In this document: positions 1 through 9,039 of the stretch, one piece after another | How the letters are laid out: every line of letters starts with the position of its first letter | Numbering within the stretch: position 1 is the stretch's first letter | Origin: Thermogemmata fonticola | Lineage (GTDB): Bacteria; Planctomycetota; Planctomycetia; Gemmatales; Gemmataceae | Length of the DNA: 64,000 bases | NCBI RefSeq assembly: GCF_013694095.1 | Contig: NZ_JACEFB010000012.1 | Span: 1 to 64,000, forward strand | Reading direction: 5' to 3' | Notes under the pieces: generated by a model | What the model was told of the DNA's origin: nothing | The model's database searches: none | Seen by the model: the letters and a program-made list of their open reading frames with translations, nothing else | Program-made: the position numbers and the translations under genes

Positions 1-25
1 TTGCCCTTCTACCCTCTACCGTCGT

Positions 26-53
26 TTGTTCCCCGGATTGGGTGTGATATGAT
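26..53 (+). promoter_or_regulatory. Candidate sigma70-type promoter upstream of the kinase-WD40 gene
   Basis: A TTGTTC box at 26-31 and a TATGAT box at 48-53 are separated by 16 nt. They lie about 60 nt upstream of the kinase start at 111. The match to the vegetative consensus is good at -10 and moderate at -35. This is a pattern prediction only. Confidence 0.3.
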
Positions 54-110
54 GGAAGGTTGAGCGAATAACGGGGATAGAAGTGGTTTGTTCGGCGGAG
101 TGCATCGCCC

Positions 111-1817
111 ATGTTCTTGACCATCCTGCGTTGCGTCGGCGAAGCGGTGGGACACAAAGGTCTGGCCGCCCTGGCCGCCTCGGCTATTCCCCTTGGCGGG
201 TTCCTCTACGAAATTGCCGAGGATGCGTTGGAACGCTACCGTCGCCGCCGCCAGATGGAACAATTCCGGGAAGATTTGCAGGCCCTGGTCCAGGCCGAGA
301 TGGCCGAGATCCGCCAGCAAGCCCAGCAGATCGCCGCTGAAGTTGTTCCTCCCGGCACCCCGTCCCAGCAGCAGAAGCAACTGGAGCTGTACCTGACGAT
401 GGTGCCGTTGGCCGCCCGGCAGACTTTTCGCCGTCCGGAAGACCCCCAGGGCCGCAGTGTGCCCGCTCATCTCGATCTGAGTCGGCCCGAAAACTTTGTT
501 CAGATTTTGCCGCCGCGATCGCCCCGGTTTGAGATCGGTCAGCGTGTGCCTCATGCGCCGCAGTGGGAGTTGGTTCAGCCGTTGGGGTTAGGCGGCTTCG
601 GTGAAGTTTGGCTGGCACGGCACACGTTTTTGGGGGAGCAGCGGGCGTTCAAGTTTTGTTTGGAGCCGCGGTATCAGGAACGTCTGCTGCGGTATGAGGG
701 GGAGGTGGTGCGGCGGGTGATGGGGATGAAGGATCGTTTTCCGGCGGATCGGCACGGGATAGTGTGGTTGTTGGATGCGTATTTGGAGGGGGAGACGCCG
801 TGGCTGGCATATGAGTATGTCGAGGGCGGGGATTTGGCGGCGGTAATTCGGAAAATGGCGGAATTGGAACCACGCCAGCGGGGACGGTGGGCGATGGAGT
901 ATCTTCAAGCTCTAGCACGGATTGTGGGTGAGTTTCATGCGTTGGAGCCGCCGATTGTACATCGGGACCTGAAGCCGGCGAACGTTCTTTTGCGTCGTAC
1001 TGCGAAGGGTGTGGTGTTGCGGGTGACGGATTTTGGGATCAGTCAGTTGGCGGCGGAGCATGCGGTGGGGCAGACGCGGGTGCAGAGTCGTTGGGTGACG
1101 CAGTGCAGTTTGGTGCGGGGGGCGTACACGCCGTTGTATGCGTCGCCGCAGCAGCGGCGGGGGGAGAGGGCGGACCCGCGGGATGATGTGTACAGTTTGG
1201 GGGTGATCGGTTGGCAGATGTTGTATGGGGATACCACGGCGGAGCGTCCGACGGCGCGGACGTTGCGTCGGGTGGCGGAGCAGTGTCGGTTGCCGTCTGG
1301 GGTTCTTGAGGTGTTGGAGCGGAGTTGGGAGGATGAGGCGGGGGAGCGTCCGGCGGGTGGTCGAGAGTTGTGGCGGCAGTTGCGCGAAGCGTTGGGGTCG
1401 GCTCGCGTTTCAGAAACCAGGGTTTTGCCTTCGCCTCCGGTTTTTCGGGGTCAACTTGTTCACAAGCTGGAGGGGCACAGGGATGTGGTGTGGCGTGTGG
1501 CGGTGAGTGGTGATGGTGGGGTGGTGGTGTCGGGGGATCTTTATCAGGTGTTGGTGTGGGATGGGGTGAGTGGTCAGTTGCGGCATCGGCTGGAGGGGCA
1601 CGAGGGTTGGGTGAAGTGTGTTTCCGTGAGTGGTGATGGTGGTGTGGTGGTGTCGGGGGGTAGGGATGGTCAGGTGTTGGTGTGGGATGGTGTGAGTGGT
1701 CAGTTGCGGCATCGGCTGGAGGGGCACAGGGATAGGGTGTGGTGTGTTTCCGTGAGTGGGGATGGTGGGGTGGTGGTGTCGGGGGGTTTTGATGGTCAGG
1801 TGCTGGTGTGGAAGTGA
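111..1817 (+). CDS. Serine/threonine protein kinase with C-terminal WD40 repeats
   Basis: Predicted Hanks-type kinase of 568 aa that should phosphorylate Ser/Thr on partner proteins. Residues 1-150 form a helical, charged N-terminal region (RYRRRR near 42) with no clear domain. The kinase domain begins near 152: glycine loop GLGGFGEV (159-166), ATP lysine K181, catalytic loop HRDLKPAN (284-291) and DFG (307-309), so all catalytic residues are present. From about residue 453 there are two full WD40 units and one shortened final unit, which end the protein; too few to close a seven-bladed propeller alone, so the blade set may be incomplete or may pair with another propeller. No transmembrane segment is evident. 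The WD40 DNA is nearly identical to that of the kinase-like gene ending at 6015 on the other strand. ATG at 111 is chosen as the first in-frame start giving the full N-terminal region; no strong Shine-Dalgarno sequence is seen. Confidence 0.9.
   Translation: MFLTILRCVGEAVGHKGLAALAASAIPLGGFLYEIAEDALERYRRRRQMEQFREDLQALVQAEMAEIRQQAQQIAAEVVPPGTPSQQQKQLELYLTMVPLAARQTFRRPEDPQGRSVPAHLDLSRPENFVQILPPRSPRFEIGQRVPHAPQWELVQPLGLGGFGEVWLARHTFLGEQRAFKFCLEPRYQERLLRYEGEVVRRVMGMKDRFPADRHGIVWLLDAYLEGETPWLAYEYVEGGDLAAVIRKMAELEPRQRGRWAMEYLQALARIVGEFHALEPPIVHRDLKPANVLLRRTAKGVVLRVTDFGISQLAAEHAVGQTRVQSRWVTQCSLVRGAYTPLYASPQQRRGERADPRDDVYSLGVIGWQMLYGDTTAERPTARTLRRVAEQCRLPSGVLEVLERSWEDEAGERPAGGRELWRQLREALGSARVSETRVLPSPPVFRGQLVHKLEGHRDVVWRVAVSGDGGVVVSGDLYQVLVWDGVSGQLRHRLEGHEGWVKCVSVSGDGGVVVSGGRDGQVLVWDGVSGQLRHRLEGHRDRVWCVSVSGDGGVVVSGGFDGQVLVWK
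1467..1814 (+). repeat. WD40-coding tandem repeat units (copy set 1)
   Basis: Three tandem units start at 1467, 1590 and 1716. The full unit is 126 nt (42 codons) and the last one is truncated by the stop codon. The units resemble each other closely at the DNA level, well beyond what protein conservation needs. They also match, inverted, the five units at 6015-6629. Aligning 1590-1715 with the reverse complement of 6126-6251 by eye gives about 7 differences in 126 nt. Confidence 0.85.
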
Positions 1818-1913
1818 GGATGAGGAAAAAGTGGCAGCCCGTTGCAGGGGAGGGTGGCGCTGTGTAGGAAGTCAAGAGACGCAGAACCAGAACCTGAAAC
1901 AGGGGGAGGAGCC

Positions 1914-2951
1914 ATGCAGGCGGGAAGTCTCTGGTGGGGGGGAGTGGCGGCGGGAATGGTGCTCCTGGCGGCGTGGGTGGGGCAGGAGAAAGGGACAGGG
2001 GCGGCCGGACGGATGGAAGCCGCAGCACGCGCTTGGCTGGAGTCGCTCAATGCCGAGCAGAAGTCGCGGGCCGTTTTCGGCTTTGACGATCCCCACCGCC
2101 TGCGTTGGTTCTTCACTCCGCAGCAGGACAAAGAGCGGCGCTACACCCGCAAGGGCCTGCCTCTGGAGGAAATGACCGCCGAGCAGAAGGCAGCCGCCCT
2201 GCGCTTGCTGCGAGCAGGACTCTCGGAGCGGGGGTATCAGCAGGCTCTGGAGATTTTGCAACGGGAAGGGTTGTTGGCGGAGCTAGAAGGCCCGAAGGGG
2301 GCGATGGTGCGCAATCCGGGGTGGTATTTTGTGAGTATATTCGGGTCGCCATCGGGGAGCAGCCGCTGGGGTTGGCGCTTCGAGGGGCATCATCTATCCG
2401 TGAATTACACTCTCGACCGGGGAGAGGTCATCTCGGCGACGCCGCTATTGTTCGGAGCCAATCCGGCGGAGATCAAAGCTGGCTCGCGGAAGGGGCACCG
2501 GGTGATGCCGGAGGTGGAGGATCACGTCCGGGCGTTGATCCGCTCGCTGAGTGCCGAGCAAGTCCAGCGGGCCAAACAGGAGAAGCATTTCCCGGAGATC
2601 GCCGAGGGTCGAGCGCAGGCAGGGGTGGGTCCGCCGGTCGGCTTGCGGGGCAGCGAATTGACCGCCGAGCAGCAGCGGATTCTGGCCGACCTGTTGCAAG
2701 CCTACGCCGGCCGCCTGCCGGAGGATGTCGCCCGTCAGGAAGAGAAGCGGTGGCGCAGCGCCGGCTGGGAACGCATCACCTTCGCCTACTCCGGTAGCGT
2801 GGAACCTGGCCAGCCTTACACCTATCGAGTTCAAGGTCCCGATTTTGTCGTGGAGTTTCTCAACGTGCAAGCAGATAGTGCCCGCAATCCTGCCAATCAC
2901 ATCCACAGCGCCTGGCGACACTTGCCGGCGGACTTTGGTCTGAGCCGCTGA
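1914..2951 (+). CDS. Secreted DUF3500 family protein
   Basis: 345-aa protein with an N-terminal signal peptide: a hydrophobic stretch after MQAGSLWWGG and a likely cleavage near residues 20-30. The mature part has features of the DUF3500 family: an early AWLESLNAEQ helix, a central RNPGWYFVSIFG / WGWRFEGHHLSVNYT block and a C-terminal HIHSAWRHLPADFG motif. The biochemical function of DUF3500 is unknown, and homologues are common in planctomycete and verrucomicrobial genomes. An in-frame ATG at 1842 exists, but the start at 1914 is preferred because it gives a clean signal peptide and has AGGGGGAGGA just upstream. It lies downstream of the kinase gene on the same strand, about 100 nt after its stop. 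Confidence 0.8.
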   Translation: MQAGSLWWGGVAAGMVLLAAWVGQEKGTGAAGRMEAAARAWLESLNAEQKSRAVFGFDDPHRLRWFFTPQQDKERRYTRKGLPLEEMTAEQKAAALRLLRAGLSERGYQQALEILQREGLLAELEGPKGAMVRNPGWYFVSIFGSPSGSSRWGWRFEGHHLSVNYTLDRGEVISATPLLFGANPAEIKAGSRKGHRVMPEVEDHVRALIRSLSAEQVQRAKQEKHFPEIAEGRAQAGVGPPVGLRGSELTAEQQRILADLLQAYAGRLPEDVARQEEKRWRSAGWERITFAYSGSVEPGQPYTYRVQGPDFVVEFLNVQADSARNPANHIHSAWRHLPADFGLSR

Positions 2952-2959
2952 GGGGAAAC

Positions 2960-3988
2960 TCAGGGACGGAGGCGTTGCGGCTGCCAGGGGACCAGATGGA
3001 CGCGGCTGTCGCCTCCCGCGGCGGCAAGCATTGGCTCTGCACCGACAGTGAAGCCGAGGGCGTAAAGGACATCCTTGCTCTCCGCGACGACGCCGAGGCA
3101 TTCCCGCTGTTTCAGATCATAGACGCGCACCTTGCGGTCTTCTCCCGCGGCGAGCAGATGCCGTCCGTCCGGGCTGAAAGCGACGGCGAAGAGCGGCCCC
3201 TTGGCCTCGGTGAAGGTGGCCACGCACTGGCCGGTCTCGACATTCCACAGCCGCAGTCGCTTGTCATGACAGGCGGTCGCCAGCAGTGACGATTGGGGAG
3301 CGAAGCGGCAGCGGTACACGTAGTTGTCATGCTGGAGGACATGGCGGAGTTGGCCGCTGGCCGGACTCCAGATACGGACGGTGTGATCCGCGGAGGCGGA
3401 GGCCAGCCAGCGCCCATCGGAGGAGAAGGCCAAGCCGTAGAGGGCGTCGCCGTGCCCTTCCAGGGTCCGTAGGCATTGGCCATTCGCCAGGGACCAGAGG
3501 CGGCAGACGGGGTCATGCTCCCCTCCCCCCGCAGCGAGAAGCTGCCCATCGCCGGACAGCCCTAGGGCATACACCGGATCGTTGTGGCTTTTCCATTGGC
3601 GGAGGACACGGCCCGTGGTCGGATCGAAGCGGTGGAGCCGCCCCCCGCCGTCACATGCCAGAATGTGCCCGCTCGCTGTGTCAACTACCGCATCGTAAAA
3701 GGCATCCTCGCCCCGCAGCCGGTGCCGCAGCTTCCCCTCTGGCCAGTCCCAGATGCGGATCGTTGCATCTTCGGAGACACTGGCCAGCCAGCGCCCTTGC
3801 GGTTCGCTCACCAGAGCATAGATGTTATCGCTGTGGCCTTCCAGCCGCCGCGGGACCGCTTCCGCCCCTCGAACGGCCTCCCACAACCCCGTTACCGCCA
3901 GACCTACACCGCTGGCTAACCCCAGAACATACTCCCGCCGGCTCGGCCAGCTCTCCCGACCGCGGCAGGGCCGTTCGGATCGACTCAC
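2960..3988 (-). CDS. WD40 repeat (beta-propeller) protein with Tat-like signal
   Basis: 342-aa protein made almost entirely of WD40 blades from about residue 50 (LEGHSDNIYAL onward), with recurring GH...W/D patterns such as LEGHGDALYGLAFSSDGRWL and IRIWDW/VRIWSP ends. About seven blades can be counted, enough for one closed propeller. The N-terminus carries SRREYVLGLASG followed by a hydrophobic stretch, resembling a twin-arginine signal or anchor, so the propeller is probably exported. The start is GTG at 3988 with AGGAG about 10 nt upstream. Its blades are diverged, unlike the near-identical repeats in the flanking kinase genes. It converges with the DUF3500 gene, 8 nt between stops. A scaffold role is inference. 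Confidence 0.85.
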   Translation of the reverse strand: MSRSERPCRGRESWPSRREYVLGLASGVGLAVTGLWEAVRGAEAVPRRLEGHSDNIYALVSEPQGRWLASVSEDATIRIWDWPEGKLRHRLRGEDAFYDAVVDTASGHILACDGGGRLHRFDPTTGRVLRQWKSHNDPVYALGLSGDGQLLAAGGGEHDPVCRLWSLANGQCLRTLEGHGDALYGLAFSSDGRWLASASADHTVRIWSPASGQLRHVLQHDNYVYRCRFAPQSSLLATACHDKRLRLWNVETGQCVATFTEAKGPLFAVAFSPDGRHLLAAGEDRKVRVYDLKQRECLGVVAESKDVLYALGFTVGAEPMLAAAGGDSRVHLVPWQPQRLRP

Positions 3989-4036
3989 GGATGACGACTC
4001 CTGACGAAGAAAAGGAAGCGATGCGATCAGAGAAGG

Positions 4037-4777
4037 TCATTCCCGGCTCAACAAAGGCCGCAGACGCACATAGACCTGTGTCCCCGCTGGAGGCGCACGG
4101 GACAAATCGAACTTGACCAGCGGTTTGGGGTCGTAGATCGGATAGCGATTGTCCGCAATGATGCCTCCCGCGCAATCACAGGGGCAGGCGATGCATCCCG
4201 TGCCGGACTTATGAATCGCCCCGCTGCCGTGGAACACGAAGTGCGGCGTCCAGGGCTTCTCCGTCGGCTTGCCGTCTACCACCACCCGTTCCACCACAAA
4301 GTCTTGGTAGGGCCGCTCCACCCACTTGCCGTTCTGCTGCCAGAAGATGGAAATATGCACCGGGTCCCCTTGCAGGTAATCCTCCGGCTTGGTATCGGGA
4401 CGCAACCCGCTGCGCCGCCGACCTTCCTGGATGCTGTAATGCACTCGCGGTTTGCATCCCAGCTCCAGGAGCGCCTTGTGCACCTCTTCCGTCGGCACAT
4501 CGACCAGAAAGACGAAATACGAGGCCATCTTGGCATCACCGCCTGCCGCCTTAGCACAGCCCACAAACGCCTGCACCCGCTCCCCGAACTCATCAATGCA
4601 CGGCAAGCCCTTCGGATGCTGCACCCTCGCGGATAGGATCACTTCGCCGCGCTCTTTGTCCACCACCACCGTCCCCGGCACCGGCAGCTTGGGACCTTGG
4701 CCCTCCGCCCCGCGCAGCCCGCTGCATACCGCCACCCCCAAACCTAGCAACAAACCGGTGACGAAGCGCTTCCTCAT
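4037..4777 (-). CDS. Secreted YdjY-domain protein
   Basis: 246-aa protein with a signal peptide (MRKRFVTGLLLGLGVAVCSG) and a long YdjY-like domain. Typical features are the opening VPGTVVVDKERGEVILSARV, the HPKGLPCIDEFGERVQAF region and the VFHGSGAIHKSGT segment. A CIACPCDCAGG cluster of four cysteines follows near residue 205; YdjY proteins are linked to iron-sulfur and redox contexts, but the function is not established. ATG at 4777 is preferred over 4801 because AGGGAG lies just upstream and the signal peptide starts there. It is upstream of the WD40 gene on the same strand with a 48-nt gap, so the two are probably cotranscribed. Confidence 0.8.
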   Translation of the reverse strand: MRKRFVTGLLLGLGVAVCSGLRGAEGQGPKLPVPGTVVVDKERGEVILSARVQHPKGLPCIDEFGERVQAFVGCAKAAGGDAKMASYFVFLVDVPTEEVHKALLELGCKPRVHYSIQEGRRRSGLRPDTKPEDYLQGDPVHISIFWQQNGKWVERPYQDFVVERVVVDGKPTEKPWTPHFVFHGSGAIHKSGTGCIACPCDCAGGIIADNRYPIYDPKPLVKFDLSRAPPAGTQVYVRLRPLLSRE

Positions 4778-4926
4778 CGCCACTCCCTCTCGACTTGCCA
4801 TAGGACTGCCTTACCACACGCGCTACTTCCCCGTGACGTTTGACTATTAGACGTTCATCCCCGCCGGATTATTCATCCGCGCCTCGGTTCGCCATCCCAG
4901 GATCATTTCCCGCCGCCCACCCCGCT

Positions 4927-5964
4927 TTACCCCGCCGGGGTCGTCTGGACTTTCAACCCGGAACATGCCTGGGCATAGTGCTCGAAAAGCGACTCGAAGA
5001 CCAGCGGCAGCGGTACCCGGCGATCCAGATGCTCGTAGGCTTGCAGCGTCCGTTCCTGCCAGTCCAGGATTTGCTCGACTCCAAAGCGTAGCCCCAACGT
5101 CTGCTGGCGCTGCTCTTCCGGGCTACTTCCGCTCCCGCCGATGACCCCCCAACGCAGCCCCTCCCGCAACCCTTCCAAAAGCACGTCCAGCACCAACTCC
5201 GCCCGTTCCCGTTGCGCCGCGGACTCCTTCCCAGCTCCTTCCGCATACTCCAGGCAGCGCTTGACCCAACCCTCCACCTCGACCTGTCCTTGGAATAAAC
5301 GGCTGAGCAGCTCTTCGCGCAGCTCCCACAGTCCCCCCCTGGCAATTGCCAGCGCCCGCGAGGCACTCCCCCGGCACCACCGCAAGGCCGCCTCCCGGAC
5401 CGCCTCGTCCTCCACCCCGTGCTCTGTCAGAATCGCCGCCACATCCTCTCGCCCCAAGGGCCGTAAACTCACCTGCTGACACCGCGACCGGATCGTCGGC
5501 AGCAGCCGCTCCCAACTCGACGCCACCAGCAAAATGACCACCCCCGCTGGCGGCTCCTCCAATGTCTTCAAAAAAGCGTTGGCTGACTCCGCGTTCATCT
5601 CCTCCGCATCCTCGACGATTCCGACGACCCATCCCCCCCGCAGCGGCTTGCGCCACAAAGCCGCGCAAAACTCCCGCATCTGCTCCACTGGCAGACTGTG
5701 CTTTCCTTCCGGCGTCCGCACGACATGCACGTCAGGATGCGTTTCCGCCAGGACCTGCAAGCAACTGGGGCACCGGTCGCACGCCGCCAGCTCTGCCGCC
5801 CGCCGTTCGCACATCAGCCCTTTGGCCAGCTCCCGCGCAAAAAGACGCTTGCCAATCCCCGCCGGACCGGTGAGCGCATAGGCATGGCCCCACCGGCCGC
5901 TCCGCCAATAGCGCAGCACCTGCTCCCGCGCCGCCTCCTGTCCTCGTATCGCCGCCCAACTCAT
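4927..5964 (-). CDS. holB: DNA polymerase III subunit delta' (clamp loader)
   Basis: 345-aa AAA+ protein, the stator subunit of the replicative clamp loader. Visible are a Walker A-like GPAGIGKR (about residue 33), the zinc-binding cluster CERRAAELAACDRCPSC typical of delta'/gamma subunits, the NAFLKTLEEPP motif that marks this family, and the IRSRCQQ sensor-1 region. The C-terminal half is variable, as usual. The start MSWAAIRGQE at 5964 is chosen over 5994 because homologues begin just before the first AAA+ strand and AGAGGTG lies directly upstream. It is upstream of the YdjY gene on the same strand with a gap of about 150 nt. Confidence is high for the family. Confidence 0.9.
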   Translation of the reverse strand: MSWAAIRGQEAAREQVLRYWRSGRWGHAYALTGPAGIGKRLFARELAKGLMCERRAAELAACDRCPSCLQVLAETHPDVHVVRTPEGKHSLPVEQMREFCAALWRKPLRGGWVVGIVEDAEEMNAESANAFLKTLEEPPAGVVILLVASSWERLLPTIRSRCQQVSLRPLGREDVAAILTEHGVEDEAVREAALRWCRGSASRALAIARGGLWELREELLSRLFQGQVEVEGWVKRCLEYAEGAGKESAAQRERAELVLDVLLEGLREGLRWGVIGGSGSSPEEQRQQTLGLRFGVEQILDWQERTLQAYEHLDRRVPLPLVFESLFEHYAQACSGLKVQTTPAG

Positions 5965-6014
5965 CACCTCTATGACTAGGAAAGACCCCTGCATCCCACC
6001 AGAGCTTTCCTAGA

Positions 6015-6629
6015 TTAGCGCGGCACTTTCCACACCCGCACCGCCTTGTCCTCACCCCCCGACACCACCACACCACCATCAGCACTCACGGAAACACCAG
6101 ACACCCCACCCTCGTGCCCCTCCAGCCGATGCCGCAACTGACCACTCACACCATCCCACACCAACACCTGACCATCACCACCCCCCGACACCACCACCCC
6201 ACCATCACCACTCACGGAAACACGCCGCACCCCACCCTCGTGCCCCTCCAGCCGATGCCGCAACTGACCACGTACTCCATCCCACACCAACACCTGACCA
6301 TCCCCACCCCCCGACACCACCACCTTACCATCACTACTCACGGAGACACCATGCACCACACCCTTGTGCTCCGCCAGCCGATGCCGTAACTCCCCACTCT
6401 TCCCATCCCACACCAACACCTGACCATCACGACCTACCGACACCACCACACCACCATCCCCACTCACAGATACACCCCACACCTCACCCTTGTGCCCCTC
6501 CAGCCGATGCCGCAACTTCCCACTCTTCCCATCCCACACCAACACCTGACCATCATCACCCCCTGACACCACCACTCCACCATCCCCACTCACGGAAACA
6601 CCTCGCACCCAGTCCTTGTGTCCCTCCAG
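6015..6629 (-). repeat. WD40-coding tandem repeat units (copy set 2)
   Basis: Five tandem units of 126 nt (starts at 6629, 6503, 6377, 6251 and 6125 on the minus strand), each coding one WD40 blade of 42 residues. The last two units are closest to those in the 111-1817 gene. Together with set 1 they form long inverted repeats separated by about 4.2 kb. Confidence 0.85.
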
Positions 6630-8972
6630 CGTGCATAATAACTCCGGTTCCTTCATATTCAAATCAGGCTCTCCCTCTTGCTTGTCATTTTGTGCTAAAT
6701 CCGAGTGTTTATTTGTTGCTGACTTTAAGTCATTCGTGTCTAAATTGTGATCTTCTTCCTTTTCAGTATTTTGATTAGTCACTTGTTCCATTTCTGACTT
6801 TATCAAGCTCTTAGTCCACCACCATCCACCTGCAACAAGACTAAGCCATGCTATTATCATGATTAGTAACGCTACTGATACTGCCTCAATAACATAGGGT
6901 CGTGCCCGTTCCCACATCCATAACTTATTACTTCCACTTGCTGACACTTCCCACACACCCTCACCCTCGTAGTTCCTCAAATGGAATGAAACCCACTGCA
7001 CTGTCGTTGTCTGACCTTGGACCAGTCTTGCCACCTGAAACGCCGAGTACCAATACTTGATATTTTTCCAAACAAGGAACAATAGACAAATAAGTGCAGG
7101 TAAACCCCATACCCCAAGACCAAAATAACCAAATCCATACCCCAAAAACCACCGCAATATATTAATCGCTAAAAATAAAATTGAGAATATAAGAATAAAA
7201 AAGATAGATATAAAACCAGATATCATTGCAAGAAATTTGATATTATACCATATTAGAATTGAACATAAAGGAATAGATTTCCAAATACCAACAGGTAAAT
7301 TAATTATTTTTTTGATGAAAGTATATGTTGGTGACCATAATAAAGGTAATATATACCATACTCTAATAAATATATAAACTATTTTTTCTACCAAATATCT
7401 GTAATCTCGATTCTTATGGCGTGCAGATGCTGGAACAATCGGTGCTATTGGGGAGCCGGAAGATGGATTAGCGGCCCCACCTAGCGCCCCCGCAGGAGTA
7501 GGAGTTGCTGGCAACTGAGCTGCAGTATGAGGAGATAATCCCGTCGCAATATTTGATGATGATAGAGATGCTGTTCCAGAGGATGCACCCGCTGTTGGCG
7601 CTGCCTGCTGAAGACTCGCTGTACCCATAGAGGTTCCGGTCGTGTCCCTTGCAGGAAAGGAAGTAGCCGCCGAGACTCCCCCGGACGCCAAATGCCCACC
7701 TCCCAAGCCACTACCCCCCTCTAAACCCAACACCTGCACTACCTCTCCCTCTTGCCACCCTTCCAGTCCTGCCACCTCCTTCACCTCAAAACCGTCATAC
7801 CGCACCAACTCCCCCAACGGCTTCACCTGATCAACCCCACCCCGCAACCCCAACACCAGATGACCCACCAACCGCCGCAACCCCTCCTCACCACTCCCCC
7901 ACAGCTCCCGCAATAAACCCGATCCTCCCGGATGGACAAAATCCCCCTCCGTAAACAAAATGTTGTCCCCCTGATCATACCGTTGCCACAAACCCCCACG
8001 ATCCCCACTCGCCGCCAACGCATACAAACCCGTGTACATCACCAACAGCGGAAAATGATCCATCGCTGGTCCATAATAACCCTCACGACCCGGATGCTGA
8101 TAATGCCGATGCCCATACTCCCCCGACGGAATCCCCGCCACCGCCGGGACCCACATCCCGTCATAATCCACCAACCGCATGTCATAACCCATCACTCCAC
8201 CACTGCCACCCCCCACCCCCTCCAAAATGATGAGGTTCCCATGCTGAATATCCCCATGGGCAATCTCCTGCTGCACCAACTGCTGCGACAGGTACCACAA
8301 CAGATACATCAAACTCCGTAACCCCGTCCCCTTCTCCAATCGCCCCGCCACAAACTCCCGACACGTCAGACCTTCCACCCACTCCATCTTCACCACCGGA
8401 TACCACTCATTCCGCACACGAATCCCCCGCTCCAAATACTCAAACGGCACCATGCAGGACAACGACCGACTCTGCAAATGCCTAGCGATCGCCGCATACC
8501 GCTGCTGCAAATTGGCCACCGGACGTGTGAAACACTTCACCGCCCACTCCTGCCCCTGCCGACTCCGCAGCCGAAAAACGACGGCAAAGTTACCGCTACA
8601 GGAGACAGGCAGCCCCATACGGTTAGTCACCGCTTCAGCCTGCTGCAACTCTGGGTCGGCAAAGCGCGTCGGCGGGGATTGCACCGCCTCGAAATAGTCC
8701 ACATCGGTTGGCCACATGGTGGGTCCCTCAGGCGTCGGCCACGCCCTTCCGGGGGCGTACCCCTTCGGTCCGTCCCGGGGGTGGGCGAGGTTGTCGCTAT
8801 TGTAACTCATGGTTTCCCCCGACGGTAGCAGGATGGAGCTTGCTTTTCGTGTTCGTCGGACTGCCCGCGGCTTTGGTCGGACGAAGAGCAAACCGTAGAA
8901 GTTATGGGAATGTTGGTAGGAGACGGCGCTGCTGTTGGGCGGGTTGTGGGGTGTGGGTCGTCGGCGTGTCAT
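6015..8972 (-). CDS. Atypical protein kinase-like membrane protein with WD40 repeats
   Basis: 985-aa protein in four blocks. Residues about 100-370 form a kinase-like fold whose catalytic loop reads HGDIQHGN (about 239) and whose metal motif reads DYDG (about 268); this HGDxQHGN family is known from planctomycetes and cyanobacteria and keeps both key aspartates. A Ser/Thr/Ala/Gly/Pro-rich linker follows. Residues about 515-725 contain five or six transmembrane helices, coded by unusually AT-rich DNA. After a charged linker, five WD40 units (from residue about 781) end the protein. Topology suggests kinase and propeller on the same or opposite faces depending on helix number. ATG at 8972 has AGGAGG 8 nt upstream; ATG at 8810 (MSYNSDNLAH) has GGGGGA and is the alternative. 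It faces the 111-1817 kinase convergently. Confidence 0.82.
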   Translation of the reverse strand: MTRRRPTPHNPPNSSAVSYQHSHNFYGLLFVRPKPRAVRRTRKASSILLPSGETMSYNSDNLAHPRDGPKGYAPGRAWPTPEGPTMWPTDVDYFEAVQSPPTRFADPELQQAEAVTNRMGLPVSCSGNFAVVFRLRSRQGQEWAVKCFTRPVANLQQRYAAIARHLQSRSLSCMVPFEYLERGIRVRNEWYPVVKMEWVEGLTCREFVAGRLEKGTGLRSLMYLLWYLSQQLVQQEIAHGDIQHGNLIILEGVGGGSGGVMGYDMRLVDYDGMWVPAVAGIPSGEYGHRHYQHPGREGYYGPAMDHFPLLVMYTGLYALAASGDRGGLWQRYDQGDNILFTEGDFVHPGGSGLLRELWGSGEEGLRRLVGHLVLGLRGGVDQVKPLGELVRYDGFEVKEVAGLEGWQEGEVVQVLGLEGGSGLGGGHLASGGVSAATSFPARDTTGTSMGTASLQQAAPTAGASSGTASLSSSNIATGLSPHTAAQLPATPTPAGALGGAANPSSGSPIAPIVPASARHKNRDYRYLVEKIVYIFIRVWYILPLLWSPTYTFIKKIINLPVGIWKSIPLCSILIWYNIKFLAMISGFISIFFILIFSILFLAINILRWFLGYGFGYFGLGVWGLPALICLLFLVWKNIKYWYSAFQVARLVQGQTTTVQWVSFHLRNYEGEGVWEVSASGSNKLWMWERARPYVIEAVSVALLIMIIAWLSLVAGGWWWTKSLIKSEMEQVTNQNTEKEEDHNLDTNDLKSATNKHSDLAQNDKQEGEPDLNMKEPELLCTLEGHKDWVRGVSVSGDGGVVVSGGDDGQVLVWDGKSGKLRHRLEGHKGEVWGVSVSGDGGVVVSVGRDGQVLVWDGKSGELRHRLAEHKGVVHGVSVSSDGKVVVSGGGDGQVLVWDGVRGQLRHRLEGHEGGVRRVSVSGDGGVVVSGGGDGQVLVWDGVSGQLRHRLEGHEGGVSGVSVSADGGVVVSGGEDKAVRVWKVPR

Positions 8973-9039
8973 GGTGTTGTCCTCCTGCCGAGGGTTGGAG
9001 TTTTTCCCGGCCTTGGTCGATTGGACCATTCCGGTTTAT

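Noticed and set aside
1467-1814. Tandem near-identical units that look like a CRISPR or satellite array
   Set aside because: The unit length of 126 nt is a multiple of three and each unit codes a WD40 blade in frame; there are no unique spacers.
1039-2028. Minus-strand open frame of 329 codons rich in Pro, Thr and His
   Set aside because: It is the antisense of the kinase/WD40 repeats and shows the composition expected from repeat DNA.
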